In this document: in pieces, positions 33,482-41,044 of the stretch
Layout: every line of letters starts with the position of its first letter
Position numbering within the stretch: position 1 is the first letter of the stretch
Assembly (NCBI RefSeq): GCF_030553305.1
Contig: NZ_JARRAH010000001.1
Coordinates: 1,426,001 to 1,490,000 of the forward strand
Direction: 5' to 3'
DNA: 64,000 nt
Origin: Halomarina ordinaria
GTDB taxonomy: Archaea; Halobacteriota; Halobacteria; Halobacteriales; Haloarculaceae
Translations under genes and position numbers: made by a program
Notes under the pieces: model-generated
The model's database searches: none
What the model saw: the letters and a program-made list of their open reading frames with translations, nothing else
Told to the model about the DNA's origin: nothing

Positions 33482-33597
33482 ACCCACGTTTTACCGCGCT
33501 CGCTCGTTGCACTCGCTCGCTGGTAAAACCTGGACGAAAACCCTCCCTCACCCGTGAGAGCCGCCGGCTCTCACGGGTGAGGTCGGTCCGCTCGCTC
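33482..33597 (+). repeat. Composite palindromic 3' element, copy B
   Basis: Begins one base after the stop of the preceding gene. CCACGTTTTACC (33484-33495) pairs with GGTAAAACCTGG (33522-33533) except at one position, enclosing a G+C-rich loop of 26 bases; ACGAAAACCCTCC follows; then a perfect 16-bp hairpin (33547-33562 with 33566-33581, loop GCC); then GTCGGTCCGCTCGCTC (33582-33597). Constant parts match copy A on the opposite strand, but the internal hairpin sequences are unrelated. Confidence 0.75.
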
Positions 33598-33694
33598 GCG
33601 TGCGCACGCGGCACGCTCGCTCACGGGACAGAAAGGAGGGACGGCCTTCTCGAAACACGGAACGTCCGTCAGCGATAGCGCCGACCTCCGCCAA

Positions 33695-34642
33695 CTACGG
33701 CGAGTCGAACGCGTCGCGCAGGTCGTCCGCGATGTGCGCGACCGCCTCGTGGGCGCGGTCGATACCGTCGGCGCCGAGGTTCGTCGCGAAGCCGTGAATC
33801 ATGTCCTCGTAGTTCTCGTAGCGGACCGCGACGCCGTCGGCGACCAGTCGCTCGGCGTACGCCTTCCCGCCGTCACGTAACGGGTCGAACCCCGCCGTGA
33901 CGACCGTCGCGGGAGCCACCCCGCCGAGGTCCCCCGCGTTGATGGGGTCGGCGTAGGGGTTGCGCAGGTGGACGTCGCTGCCGTAGTAGCACTCGCGGAA
34001 CCACTCGAGGTCCTCCTCGTGGAGGACGATACCCGTGTGCGCCTGCGCCGACGGGTGGTCCTCGTCGAGGCCGACGCCGGGGTAGACGAGCACCTGATAG
34101 TCGACGGCGGGGCCGTCACGCTCCGCGGCCATCAGCGAGACGACGGCCGCGAGCGCGCCGCCCGCGCTGTCGCCGACGACCGCCAACTGGCCGGTCGAGT
34201 CGAGGGCGCCGGGGTGCGCGGCGGCCCACTCGGTCGCCGCGTAGGCGTCCTCGACGGCCGCCGGGAAGGGGTGCTCGGGCGCGAGGCGGTAGTCGACCGC
34301 CACGACGACGCAGCCGCTCTCGCGAACGAGGTGTCGACAGAGCAGGTCGTGGCTCTCGAGGCCACCGAAGACGAACCCGCCGCCGTGGAAGAAGACGACC
34401 GTCGGAAACGGTCCCGTCCCGTCGGGGCGGTAGATCCGCACCGGGAGGGACCCCGCGGGACCGGGAACCGTCCGGTCCTCTGTCGCCCCGACGGCCGGGG
34501 GGTTCCGGTTCTGAAACCAGTCGGTCACGCGCATCAGCAGTCGGAGACGTCGGACGCCGTGCTTTCGGAGGGGGTACAACCGGAGCCGTTCCTGTCGGTC
34601 GAGGACGGCTCTCGCCTGCGGGTGAATCTCGGGGGCTTCCAC
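33695..34642 (-). CDS. Hormone-sensitive-lipase family esterase
   Basis: A 315-residue alpha/beta hydrolase. Oxyanion motif HGGG at residues 86-89, nucleophile Ser159 in GDSAGG, acid in GFDPLRDGG and catalytic His in MIHGFA near 290 place it in the HSL/bacterial family IV esterases. The start is the GTG at 34642: a TATA box (GTTTATATCTC on the minus strand, near 34662-34672) lies about 26 bases upstream, so the transcript would be leaderless and the upstream open frame untranslated. It sits between the two PP-loop paralogues, convergent with the first. Confidence 0.87.
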   Translation of the reverse strand: MEAPEIHPQARAVLDRQERLRLYPLRKHGVRRLRLLMRVTDWFQNRNPPAVGATEDRTVPGPAGSLPVRIYRPDGTGPFPTVVFFHGGGFVFGGLESHDLLCRHLVRESGCVVVAVDYRLAPEHPFPAAVEDAYAATEWAAAHPGALDSTGQLAVVGDSAGGALAAVVSLMAAERDGPAVDYQVLVYPGVGLDEDHPSAQAHTGIVLHEEDLEWFRECYYGSDVHLRNPYADPINAGDLGGVAPATVVTAGFDPLRDGGKAYAERLVADGVAVRYENYEDMIHGFATNLGADGIDRAHEAVAHIADDLRDAFDSP

Positions 34643-34661
34643 GCAGGACTGTTCCGTTCGT

Positions 34662-34672
34662 CGAGATATAAA
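34662..34672 (-). promoter_or_regulatory. TATA box of the esterase gene
   Basis: On the minus strand GTTTATATCTC, centred about 26 bases upstream of the GTG at 34642. The spacing sets the start codon of the esterase and indicates a leaderless mRNA. The box also contains a TATA sequence on the plus strand that could act toward 34764. Confidence 0.55.
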
Positions 34673-34763
34673 CCCCCCACGGTCGGCGAGCGACGAGGGT
34701 TTGTGCCGCGTGTTCACACCTCCGCCGCAAGGTAGATAGCCGCGAACGGTGATATCGTCCTCG

Positions 34764-35714
34764 ATGACCACCTTCCCCGACTACCTCTCGCTCGACTACG
34801 ACGACGGCCGCGAGCAGACCGCGGCCGATTACCCCACGCTGGAGGACAAACTCGGCAAGGCCGTCGAGGTCACCCGCACGGCCCTGGAGCAGTATCGCCG
34901 GCCTGCAGTGATGTGGACCGGCGGGAAGGACTCGACGCTCGTCCTCTACGTCGTCCTGCAGGCCGCAGAGGAGTACGGGTTCGACCTCCCACCGGTCGTC
35001 TTCATCGACCACTACCAGCACTTCGACGACGTCGTCGCGTTCGTCGAACGCTGGGCAGACGAGTGGGACCTGGACCTCGTCGTCGCGCGCAACGACGACC
35101 CCGCGTTCTCCGAGCACACGCCCGGCGAGGACGTGCCGGTCGAGGTCCTCACGGAGGAGAACCGCCGGGAACTCGCCCGCGCGGACCACGACGGCGAGAC
35201 GTTCCGCTTCGAGGCCGACAGCCTCGGCGGCAACCACCTCCTCAAGACCGTCGCGCTCAACCACGTCGTCGAGGAACACGGCTTCGACGGCATCTTCTCG
35301 GGCGTCCGGTGGGACGAACAGGACGCCCGTGCCGACGAGACGTTCTTCAGCCCGCGCCACGACTCGGAGAAGTACCCGCCGCACGACCGCGTCCACTCCA
35401 TCCTCCAGTTCGACGAACGGGCGGTCTGGGACGCCTTCTGGAGGTTCATCGTCCCCGACACCGTCGAGGGCTGGCCCGAGGGACACGTCCCCCAGGACTA
35501 CGACGACATGCCCGAGGGGTTCACCGCCGAGGACATCCCCGTCTCCCCGAAGTACTTCGAGGGCTTCCGCTCGCTCGGGACCGAGAAGGGCTCCGCGAAG
35601 TCGGCCGACGCCCCGGCGTGGCTCCAGGACCTCGAAGGCACCACCGAACGCGAGGGGCGCGCACAGGACAAGGAGGACCTGATGGCGCGCCTGCGTGACC
35701 TCGGTTACATGTAG
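34764..35714 (+). CDS. Cysteine-free CysD/PAPS-reductase-superfamily PP-loop protein, paralogue 2
   Basis: A 316-residue paralogue of the product of the gene at 32516. It shares the PP-loop WTGGKDST, the FIDHYQHFDD strand, GNHLLKTVALN, FSGVRWDEQDARADETFFSPRHD and the terminal LEGTTEREGRAQDKEDLMARLRDLGYM almost unchanged, while the region around residues 105-150 differs. It too lacks any cysteine. The ATG at 34764 aligns with the paralogue's start and is preferred over the upstream GTG at 34749. The duplicated pair with an esterase between them, each followed by a palindromic element, suggests a segmental duplication followed by divergence. Confidence 0.8.
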   Translation: MTTFPDYLSLDYDDGREQTAADYPTLEDKLGKAVEVTRTALEQYRRPAVMWTGGKDSTLVLYVVLQAAEEYGFDLPPVVFIDHYQHFDDVVAFVERWADEWDLDLVVARNDDPAFSEHTPGEDVPVEVLTEENRRELARADHDGETFRFEADSLGGNHLLKTVALNHVVEEHGFDGIFSGVRWDEQDARADETFFSPRHDSEKYPPHDRVHSILQFDERAVWDAFWRFIVPDTVEGWPEGHVPQDYDDMPEGFTAEDIPVSPKYFEGFRSLGTEKGSAKSADAPAWLQDLEGTTEREGRAQDKEDLMARLRDLGYM

Positions 35715-35768
35715 CGACCTTTTATCCACGAATGGGGCGGCTTCGCCGCCCCACAGGGTAAAAGATCG
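35715..35768 (+). repeat. Palindromic 3' element, divergent copy D
   Basis: Starts at the base after the stop codon. CGACCTTTTATCC (35715-35727) pairs with GGGTAAAAGATCG (35756-35768), 11 of 13 positions plus wobble, and encloses a perfect 9-bp hairpin TGGGGCGGC/GCCGCCCCA (35733-35741 and 35745-35753, loop TTC). The plan is the same as in copies A-C (AT-containing outer arms, unrelated inner hairpin), but the arm sequence differs. It is followed by a stretch rich in GCTCGCT motifs. Confidence 0.65.
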
Positions 35769-35906
35769 ACCAAAAGCATTCGTCGCTCACTCCGACGCTT
35801 CGCGCCGTCGCTCGCTCCTCAGCCCGCTCGTTCGCTTCGCTCACTCGCGGTACAGGACAGTAGCCCGCAACGCACGTTCATCACCTGCCGAGACGTATCG
35901 GCGTGC

Positions 35907-36356
35907 ATGGTCAGCTACTTCGAGGAGACACAACGGTTCCGCCAGCCGTGGCTCCTCGCCGTACTGGTCGTCGTCGCGGCGGTCTCGCTCGCCGGTATCG
36001 TCCGTCGGGAGGAGGGATGGTGGGCGGCACTCCTCGGTCCGGCCGTCGTCGCGTTCGTCTGGTCGATTCGGTTCCGCACCGAGGTCCGCGACGACGGCGT
36101 CTACCTCCGGTTCGCCCCGTTCCACCGCCGCGAACGGGTCGTCCCGTTCGCGGCCCTCGACAGCGTCACGCGCGTCACCTACCGGCCGCTCCGCGACTTC
36201 GGCGGGTGGGGTATCCGCAGGGGACGGGAGGGCTGGGCGTACACCACGGACGGGCGAGAGGGCGTTCGCCTGGAGTACGGCGGGGAGACGCTGCTGGTCG
36301 GGAGTCGGCGGCCGGAAGAACTGATGCGAGCCATCGAGCGCGCTCGCGGCGCGTGA
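35907..36356 (+). CDS. Small membrane protein with PH-like domain (DUF6141-like)
   Basis: A 149-residue protein with two N-terminal transmembrane helices (about residues 15-32 and 41-55) followed by a cytoplasmic beta-rich domain (FRTEVRDDGVYLRFAPFHRRERVVPFAALDSVTRVTYRPL...GVRLEYGGETLLVGSRRPEELMRAIERA), which reads as a bacterial PH-like fold. The pattern agrees with the DUF6141 group as far as I can recall. Function unknown. Convergent with the tiny membrane protein gene, 8 bases apart. Confidence 0.65.
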   Translation: MVSYFEETQRFRQPWLLAVLVVVAAVSLAGIVRREEGWWAALLGPAVVAFVWSIRFRTEVRDDGVYLRFAPFHRRERVVPFAALDSVTRVTYRPLRDFGGWGIRRGREGWAYTTDGREGVRLEYGGETLLVGSRRPEELMRAIERARGA

Positions 36357-36364
36357 GCGCGACG

Positions 36365-36556
36365 TCAGCGGATGGCGCGGTACTCGCCGTGTTTGACGCC
36401 GAGGAACATGAACAGGAGGCCGAAGACGACCAGCGCCGGCAGCACCATCATGAGGACCGTCCCGGTCTCCATGACGCCCATCCCGAGCAGGCCGAGCACG
36501 CCGATAGCGACGATGAGGACGAAGATACCGATAGTCGATTTCGCGTCGAACTTCAT
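36365..36556 (-). CDS. Small two-helix membrane protein
   Basis: A 63-residue protein (start MKFDAKSTIGIFVLIVAIG) with two hydrophobic helices at about residues 8-28 and 32-53 and a basic end VKHGEYRAIR. The ATG at 36556 is preceded by a G+C-rich spacer and an AT-containing stretch GCTTAATCC about 30 bases upstream (minus strand), suitable as a TATA box. Such small proteins are common and uncharacterised in haloarchaea. The longer open frame in the same register upstream is antisense to the next gene and looks spurious. Confidence 0.65.
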   Translation of the reverse strand: MKFDAKSTIGIFVLIVAIGVLGLLGMGVMETGTVLMMVLPALVVFGLLFMFLGVKHGEYRAIR

Positions 36557-36618
36557 GTGAGTTCGTAGGAGCGCCGCCGGATTAAGCCTTGTTCGGATAG
36601 ATAAGCGTTGCTCGTCGC

Positions 36619-37356
36619 TCAGCGAGCGGGCCGGACCGCGTCGGCGAGCGTGACGACGCACCCGAGGAACCAGCCGACGGGGACGGCGAGCGCGAACCAC
36701 ATGGCGACGTGGCCGGCACCCCGCAGGTCGAACGCGTCGCGGAGCACGGCGTTCAGGTCGCCGACGACGAGGACGGTGTCGAGGAGCCAGCGCGCGAGCG
36801 TCGTGCTCTCGGGAAGGACGACGCTCGCCAGCGTCGGCGAGGAGAGCGCGGCGACGACCGGCGGGAGGAACAACGCGTTCGTCGCCGCCGGGTACGCGAG
36901 CGCGACGGTCGTCGCTCGTCCGCCGACGCGAGTGAAGACGCCCGCCAGCGCGACGCTCACCACGGCGACGACGCTCGCGCTGGCGACGGCGAGGAAGCCG
37001 CTCGCGGGGAACTGCACGCGCGCGAGGAGCGTCAGGAGCCCCCAGACGACGGCGGCGAGGACCACCGCACCGCCGATGCCGAGTCGGGTCGTGGTCCCGT
37101 CGAGCCGTCGACTCACGGCCCGCGTCCCGAACCCGAGGACGAGCAGGGGGTAGCCGACGAGCAGGGCGACCGACCCGAGCAGGCTCCACGCGCGAAAGAG
37201 CGTCCGTCCGCCGGTCGAGCGGGGTCGCCAGTGTCCCATCACCGCGTGGGTCCGCCGGAGTTTCGGGAAGGCTGCCGCCATCCAGAGTCCGTGCAGGCGG
37301 GTGGCGTCCGAGCGGACGCCGTCGACGATACCGTGCCGGTCGCGCTCCACAGCCAT
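36619..37356 (-). CDS. Uncharacterised polytopic membrane protein
   Basis: A 245-residue protein with a hydrophilic N-terminus of about 50 residues and five to six predicted transmembrane helices (near 57-77, 91-112, 119-142, 152-172, 178-195 and 212-235). No catalytic or transport motif recognised. The start is uncertain: ATG at 37356 is used, but internal starts at MAAAFPKLRRTHAVMGHW (about residues 26 and 40) are possible and would remove the hydrophilic segment. Confidence 0.6.
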   Translation of the reverse strand: MAVERDRHGIVDGVRSDATRLHGLWMAAAFPKLRRTHAVMGHWRPRSTGGRTLFRAWSLLGSVALLVGYPLLVLGFGTRAVSRRLDGTTTRLGIGGAVVLAAVVWGLLTLLARVQFPASGFLAVASASVVAVVSVALAGVFTRVGGRATTVALAYPAATNALFLPPVVAALSSPTLASVVLPESTTLARWLLDTVLVVGDLNAVLRDAFDLRGAGHVAMWFALAVPVGWFLGCVVTLADAVRPAR

Positions 37357-37441
37357 ACTCCGGGCGTTGCACTACGCGACCGTGAGTTTTTCCCCTAACA
37401 GTATGTTCCAGAAGTCGATACGAACCGCGCCGAGCGGGTCG

Positions 37442-38281
37442 TTACCAGCTGTCGGGGCTGAACGGCGGGTTGACCTGCCGGTCCTCGCGCTCGATGTCGT
37501 CGATGCGCCGGATGTCCTCGTCGTCGAGTTCGAGGGCGAGCGACGCCCAGTTGTCGCTGATGTGGTCCTCGCTCGTCGCCTTGGGGATGGCGGTGACGTC
37601 CTTCTCGCGGAGCCACGCGAGGCTCACCTGGGCGGCACTCGCGTCGTGCTTCTCCGCGATGTCCGTGAGCGCGGGGTCGTCGAAGACGGTGCCGCGCGCG
37701 AGCGGCGAGTACGCGACCAGTTCGATGCCCTCCTCGTCGCAGTACTCGCGGAGTTCGTCCTGCTGGAGGTTCGGATGCATCTCCACCTGATTGGCGAAGA
37801 TGGGCGCCTCACAGACCTCCTGAGCGGTTTCGAGGTGCTCGGGCTCGAAGTTGCTCACGCCGATGCGCTCGATGGCCCCCTCGTCCTGGAGGTGCGTGAG
37901 CGCGCCGAGCGTGTCGGCCGGGTCGTACTCGCCGGCCGGCCAGTGGACGTACAGCAGGTCGAGGTAGTCGACGCCGAGTTTGTCCATGCTCTCGCGGGTG
38001 GACTCGAGGACGTCCTCGGCGGCGAGGTTCTCTATCCACACCTTGGTGGCGAGGAAGACGTCGTCGCGGGCGACGTCGGCGCGCTTGATGCCGTCGCCGA
38101 CGGCCTTCTCGTTGCCGTAGGCCTGTGCGGTGTCGATGTGGCGGTAGCCCATCTCGAGCGCCGTCGCGACGCTCTCGGTACACTGCTCGGGGTCCTCGTT
38201 CTCCCAGGTTCCGAGGCCGAGCATCGGCATGCCGCTCGCGTCGGGCACGTCGGACGGCGTAAGCTGGTGCTGTTGAGCCAT
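37442..38281 (-). CDS. Aldo/keto reductase
   Basis: A 279-residue NADP-dependent aldo/keto reductase. The catalytic tetrad is visible: Asp and Tyr in HIDTAQAYGNE near residues 48-58, Lys in ATKVW near 80, and His in LLYVHWP near 112. Cofactor-binding blocks VAYSPLARG near 192 and IPKATSEDHISDN near 241 are intact. The protein is close to the 2,5-diketogluconate-reductase-like AKR5 type; the natural substrate is unknown. Start at ATG 38281, with a CTTTTGAG box about 26 bases upstream. Confidence 0.9.
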   Translation of the reverse strand: MAQQHQLTPSDVPDASGMPMLGLGTWENEDPEQCTESVATALEMGYRHIDTAQAYGNEKAVGDGIKRADVARDDVFLATKVWIENLAAEDVLESTRESMDKLGVDYLDLLYVHWPAGEYDPADTLGALTHLQDEGAIERIGVSNFEPEHLETAQEVCEAPIFANQVEMHPNLQQDELREYCDEEGIELVAYSPLARGTVFDDPALTDIAEKHDASAAQVSLAWLREKDVTAIPKATSEDHISDNWASLALELDDEDIRRIDDIEREDRQVNPPFSPDSW

Positions 38282-38536
38282 ACGCGGGACGAGGGGCGAG
38301 AGCTCAAAAGTGGTTACGAACCCGGATGCTAGAACCTCGCACGCTGCCGGACGCACGTCGGGGCGAACAGGCGACGCGGGCGGCCCGCGGGGAGTCGCGT
38401 CGCGCGACCGCACTCCTCCCCACGGCGGCTGTCAGGACACGACGGGACTGGCCGCGTGTTCGTATGTAAACCTCCGGAGTCGGGTCGGCGTCCGCGTACC
38501 GCCCGCCGTGACGGTCGATGGGCGCTCGCCGGGCGA

Positions 38537-39811
38537 CTAGGAGAGCGGGTTCCAGCGGTGGTACGGGTCCGTGAGGCGGTTGCGCGCTATCTTCGCGAGA
38601 TACCGGAGGTCGCCGAGTTCGAGCAGGCGGGCGATGGAGCGGAACCGTCCGCCGCTCGCGCTCGTCAGCGTCTCGGGCGCGAGTCGGTTGAGGTCGCGGA
38701 TGAAACCGTCGTAGCGCTCGTTCGGGACGAGGTAGAGCAACTCCGTCATGAGCAGCCGTCGCTGCATGTCCGGCGCGACGCGCTCGTGCCAGAGGTCGTC
38801 GTACACCGACATCCGGTCGGCGGAGGTGTCGGGCGTGTCGAGCGTCAGGCAGTGGTCGGCGGTGATGGCCGCGGCGCGTCCGGACTCCATCCCCTGGTGG
38901 ATGCCCTCCCCCCAGAGCGGGTCGATGGTCGGGACGGTGTCGCCGACGGCCATGAAGTTGTCAGTGCTCAGACGGCCGGGCATCTGGATGTGCGCCGACC
39001 CGCGGAGGATGTGGGCGCCCTCCACGGGTTCGGCGTCCGCGAAGCGCGGGTCGGTCTCCCGCCAGTAGTCGAGGTAGTCGTCGATGCGCATCCCGTCGCG
39101 GGCGAGTTCCTCGTGGCGCTCGTTCTGGATGTAACAGACGCCGACCTTCGCGGTGTCGCCGCCCGTGTGGAAGATCCACGAGTAGCCGCCGGGCGCGATG
39201 TCGTGGTCGAGACGGAGCATCATCGCGCCGTGGAGGTCGGCGTAGTCCTCGTGGTCGAGGTCTAGCCCCTCGAGTTTGTAGTCGATGCCGATGGCCTGGT
39301 TCGCGCGGTGGAGGTCACTCACGTCCAGTGCCTTCGCCAGCGGGGCACTCGGGCCGGTCGCGTCGACGACGACGTCGCCGTACACCTCCTCCCCCCCGGC
39401 GTACTTCACGCCGACGACCTCGCCGTCCTCCGTGATGGGCGCGGAGACGCGCGACTCGAAGCGCACCTCCGCACCGTGGTCGCGCGCGTCCTCGACGAGC
39501 CACTGCTTGAACGCGACGAAGTCGAGGACCGCGCCGGGCTGCGGTTGCTTGTAGTGTCCGTTGGGCGATTCGACGACGACGCTGTCGGTGAACTTCTCGA
39601 CGAGGCGGTCGGGGACGCCGAAGGCCGTCATCATCGACGGGAACGTGCCCGCGGTCGACTTGTTGCTCTGACGCGGGAACTCCTCCTCGGCCTCGGTTTC
39701 GAGGAGGACGACGTCGTAGCCGCGCGCAGCGAGGTCGCGGGCACACTGCCCGCCAGCGGGGCCCGCTCCGGCGATGACGACATCGAAGTGGTCTTTCTCG
39801 TCTCCGTTCAT
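38537..39811 (-). CDS. Geranylgeranyl-reductase-family FAD oxidoreductase
   Basis: A 424-residue flavoprotein homologous to digeranylgeranylglycerophospholipid reductases. FAD fold VVIAGAGPAGGQCARDLAARGYDVVLLE at about residues 10-37, the family motif GGYSWIFH near 205 (compared with YxWxFP), and GDTVPTIDPLWGEGIHQGMESG near 285-306 as the second FAD block. The motif RQSNKSTAGTFPSM replaces the GxxCGD loop of the protein at 28268, so the two paralogues are probably functionally distinct, this one perhaps in halocyanin/carotenoid or quinone side-chain reduction. Start at ATG 39811; an in-frame ATG at 39841 is an alternative. Confidence 0.82.
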   Translation of the reverse strand: MNGDEKDHFDVVIAGAGPAGGQCARDLAARGYDVVLLETEAEEEFPRQSNKSTAGTFPSMMTAFGVPDRLVEKFTDSVVVESPNGHYKQPQPGAVLDFVAFKQWLVEDARDHGAEVRFESRVSAPITEDGEVVGVKYAGGEEVYGDVVVDATGPSAPLAKALDVSDLHRANQAIGIDYKLEGLDLDHEDYADLHGAMMLRLDHDIAPGGYSWIFHTGGDTAKVGVCYIQNERHEELARDGMRIDDYLDYWRETDPRFADAEPVEGAHILRGSAHIQMPGRLSTDNFMAVGDTVPTIDPLWGEGIHQGMESGRAAAITADHCLTLDTPDTSADRMSVYDDLWHERVAPDMQRRLLMTELLYLVPNERYDGFIRDLNRLAPETLTSASGGRFRSIARLLELGDLRYLAKIARNRLTDPYHRWNPLS

Positions 39812-39942
39812 ACTATGAGAGTCCGTTACCGCCCCTGTCATGCGTTTCGGTTAGCGTCAGCGACCGATGTCAGTCGTCCCTTCCAGTACAGCGCCTCGGA
39901 GAGACGGTCCGTCTCGGATGGACATTGTCAGGGTGGAATGGG

Positions 39943-39964
39943 AGACCCGTGGCGCGAGTGTATC
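39943..39964 (+). repeat. 22-bp direct repeat, left copy
   Basis: AGACCCGTGGCGCGAGTGTATC is repeated with one mismatch exactly 800 bases downstream (40743-40764). The two copies bracket the VOC gene and the left part of the lower-G+C patch. No inverted terminal repeats or recombinase gene adjoin. Confidence 0.7.
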
Positions 39965-40056
39965 ACGATACTCCGCTGGAAGGTAGCGCACTGGTCCTGG
40001 TCCCCCAGAATCCTCCGGCTCAAAACGGTGGCCGGAAAGTGCGTGAGGGTGACCCA

Positions 40057-40503
40057 CTAGGCTCCGTCGAGTTCCTTGGCCAACCCGACGATGATGCCTT
40101 CGGGACCGCGCACATAACAGAGGCGGTAGACGTCTTCGTACTGGGCGACTTCGCCCACGAGTTCGGCTTCGTGGGAGCGGAGGCGGTCGAGGAGGTCGTC
40201 GATGTCGTCGACGGTGAACATGATGCGGCGGATTCCCCGAGTGTTCGCTGCTGGTTCCTCGAATCCGTCGCGGGGGGCCGTGGGCGTGATGAACTTCGAG
40301 AGCTCGACGCGGCTGTGGCCGTCGGGGGTCCGCATCATGGCGATGTCGCTCTGGACATTTTCGAGGCCCACGACGCGGCCTGCCCACTCTCCCTCGACGC
40401 GCATTTCGCCCTCCAATTGCATACCGAGCTCCGAGAAGAACGCCTTCGCAGCTTCGAGGTCCTCGACCACGATGAGGACGTTGTCCATCCGCTTGATCGC
40501 CAT
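40057..40503 (-). CDS. VOC-superfamily (glyoxalase/dioxygenase-fold) protein
   Basis: A 148-residue single-chain vicinal-oxygen-chelate protein with two beta-alpha-beta-beta-beta modules: MDNVLIVVEDLEAAKAFFSELGMQL and GIRRIMFTVDDIDDLLDRLRSHEAEL. Potential metal or active-site residues occur in GHSRVELSKF and the C-terminal GPEGIIVGLAKEL. Substrate cannot be deduced; glyoxalase, fosfomycin-resistance and dioxygenase functions are all possible for this fold. It lies between two copies of a 22-bp direct repeat and was probably acquired as a unit. Confidence 0.8.
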   Translation of the reverse strand: MAIKRMDNVLIVVEDLEAAKAFFSELGMQLEGEMRVEGEWAGRVVGLENVQSDIAMMRTPDGHSRVELSKFITPTAPRDGFEEPAANTRGIRRIMFTVDDIDDLLDRLRSHEAELVGEVAQYEDVYRLCYVRGPEGIIVGLAKELDGA

Positions 40504-41044
40504 AGTTCGAGCAAGCTAGGTGAGAGGTGCGCAAATAGACGTCGCTGGCGGGGGAAGCGTGGCGGGACGTTTCGTCGCGACTGTCGACCGGTCCCGTTCG
40601 ATCGGGCAGTGCTGGTCCCAGGCGTTCCTCACGGCTACTCACAGGTCCGGGCACAGTTGATACACTCACGCGCTCTGTCTCGCAAATCCGGCAATCGATG
40701 TGATCGGTTCCTTTCACACCGATTCGGAGTGACTCAGCTGGTAGACCCGTGCCGCGAGTGTATCGATGACGTCACTATCGATAGTTCATAGCTCCGGAAA
40801 GATGGCTCTCGCCGACTCTTTCGCCCCAATCTCGACTCAATTCTACCAGTCTGATGGGCTTTCGGGGTCAGTTGGCGATAATACACTCTGTAGACGAACG
40901 AGACTGGTGCCGACCTAACCTCCCCACACACCCGTCGGCAGTGAAACCTGCGCTCAATCCACCTCTGTCGGTTGGTTCGTGAAACAGTCGCAGGAGAACG
41001 TTTGGTCATCGGTGTTAACACGATAGAGAGCTATCCTTCGGCTC
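40504..41044. other. 541-base region without a recognisable gene
   Basis: Lower in G+C than the surroundings, with the right copy of the 22-bp direct repeat at 40743-40764. Open frames across it (for example minus strand 40734-41021) have no coding signature or family resemblance. It may hold decayed remains of a transferred segment. No tRNA, terminator hairpin or IS end was identified. Confidence 0.5.
40743..40764 (+). repeat. 22-bp direct repeat, right copy
   Basis: AGACCCGTGCCGCGAGTGTATC, differing from the copy at 39943-39964 only at the tenth base (C for G). Similarity stops abruptly on both sides, as for a duplicated target or attachment core. Confidence 0.7.

Noticed and set aside
32516-35714. 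PAPS reductase function for the two PP-loop paralogues
   Set aside because: Both lack every cysteine, including the catalytic C-terminal one; only the superfamily assignment is kept.
33590-35860. GCTCGCT-rich stretches near 33590-33640 and 35780-35860, considered as CRISPR or REP arrays
   Set aside because: Units are short, irregular and without constant-length spacers; they look like low-complexity G+C-rich spacer DNA.
36365-37372. Long minus-strand open frame extending upstream of the 63-residue membrane protein
   Set aside because: The extension is out of register with the membrane protein gene at 36619-37356 on the same strand and is Arg/Pro-rich; only the last 63 codons resemble a protein.
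40734-41021. Small minus-strand open frame in the lower-G+C gap, considered as a transposase remnant
   Set aside because: The translation is basic and motif-free, and no inverted ends or transposase blocks could be found.
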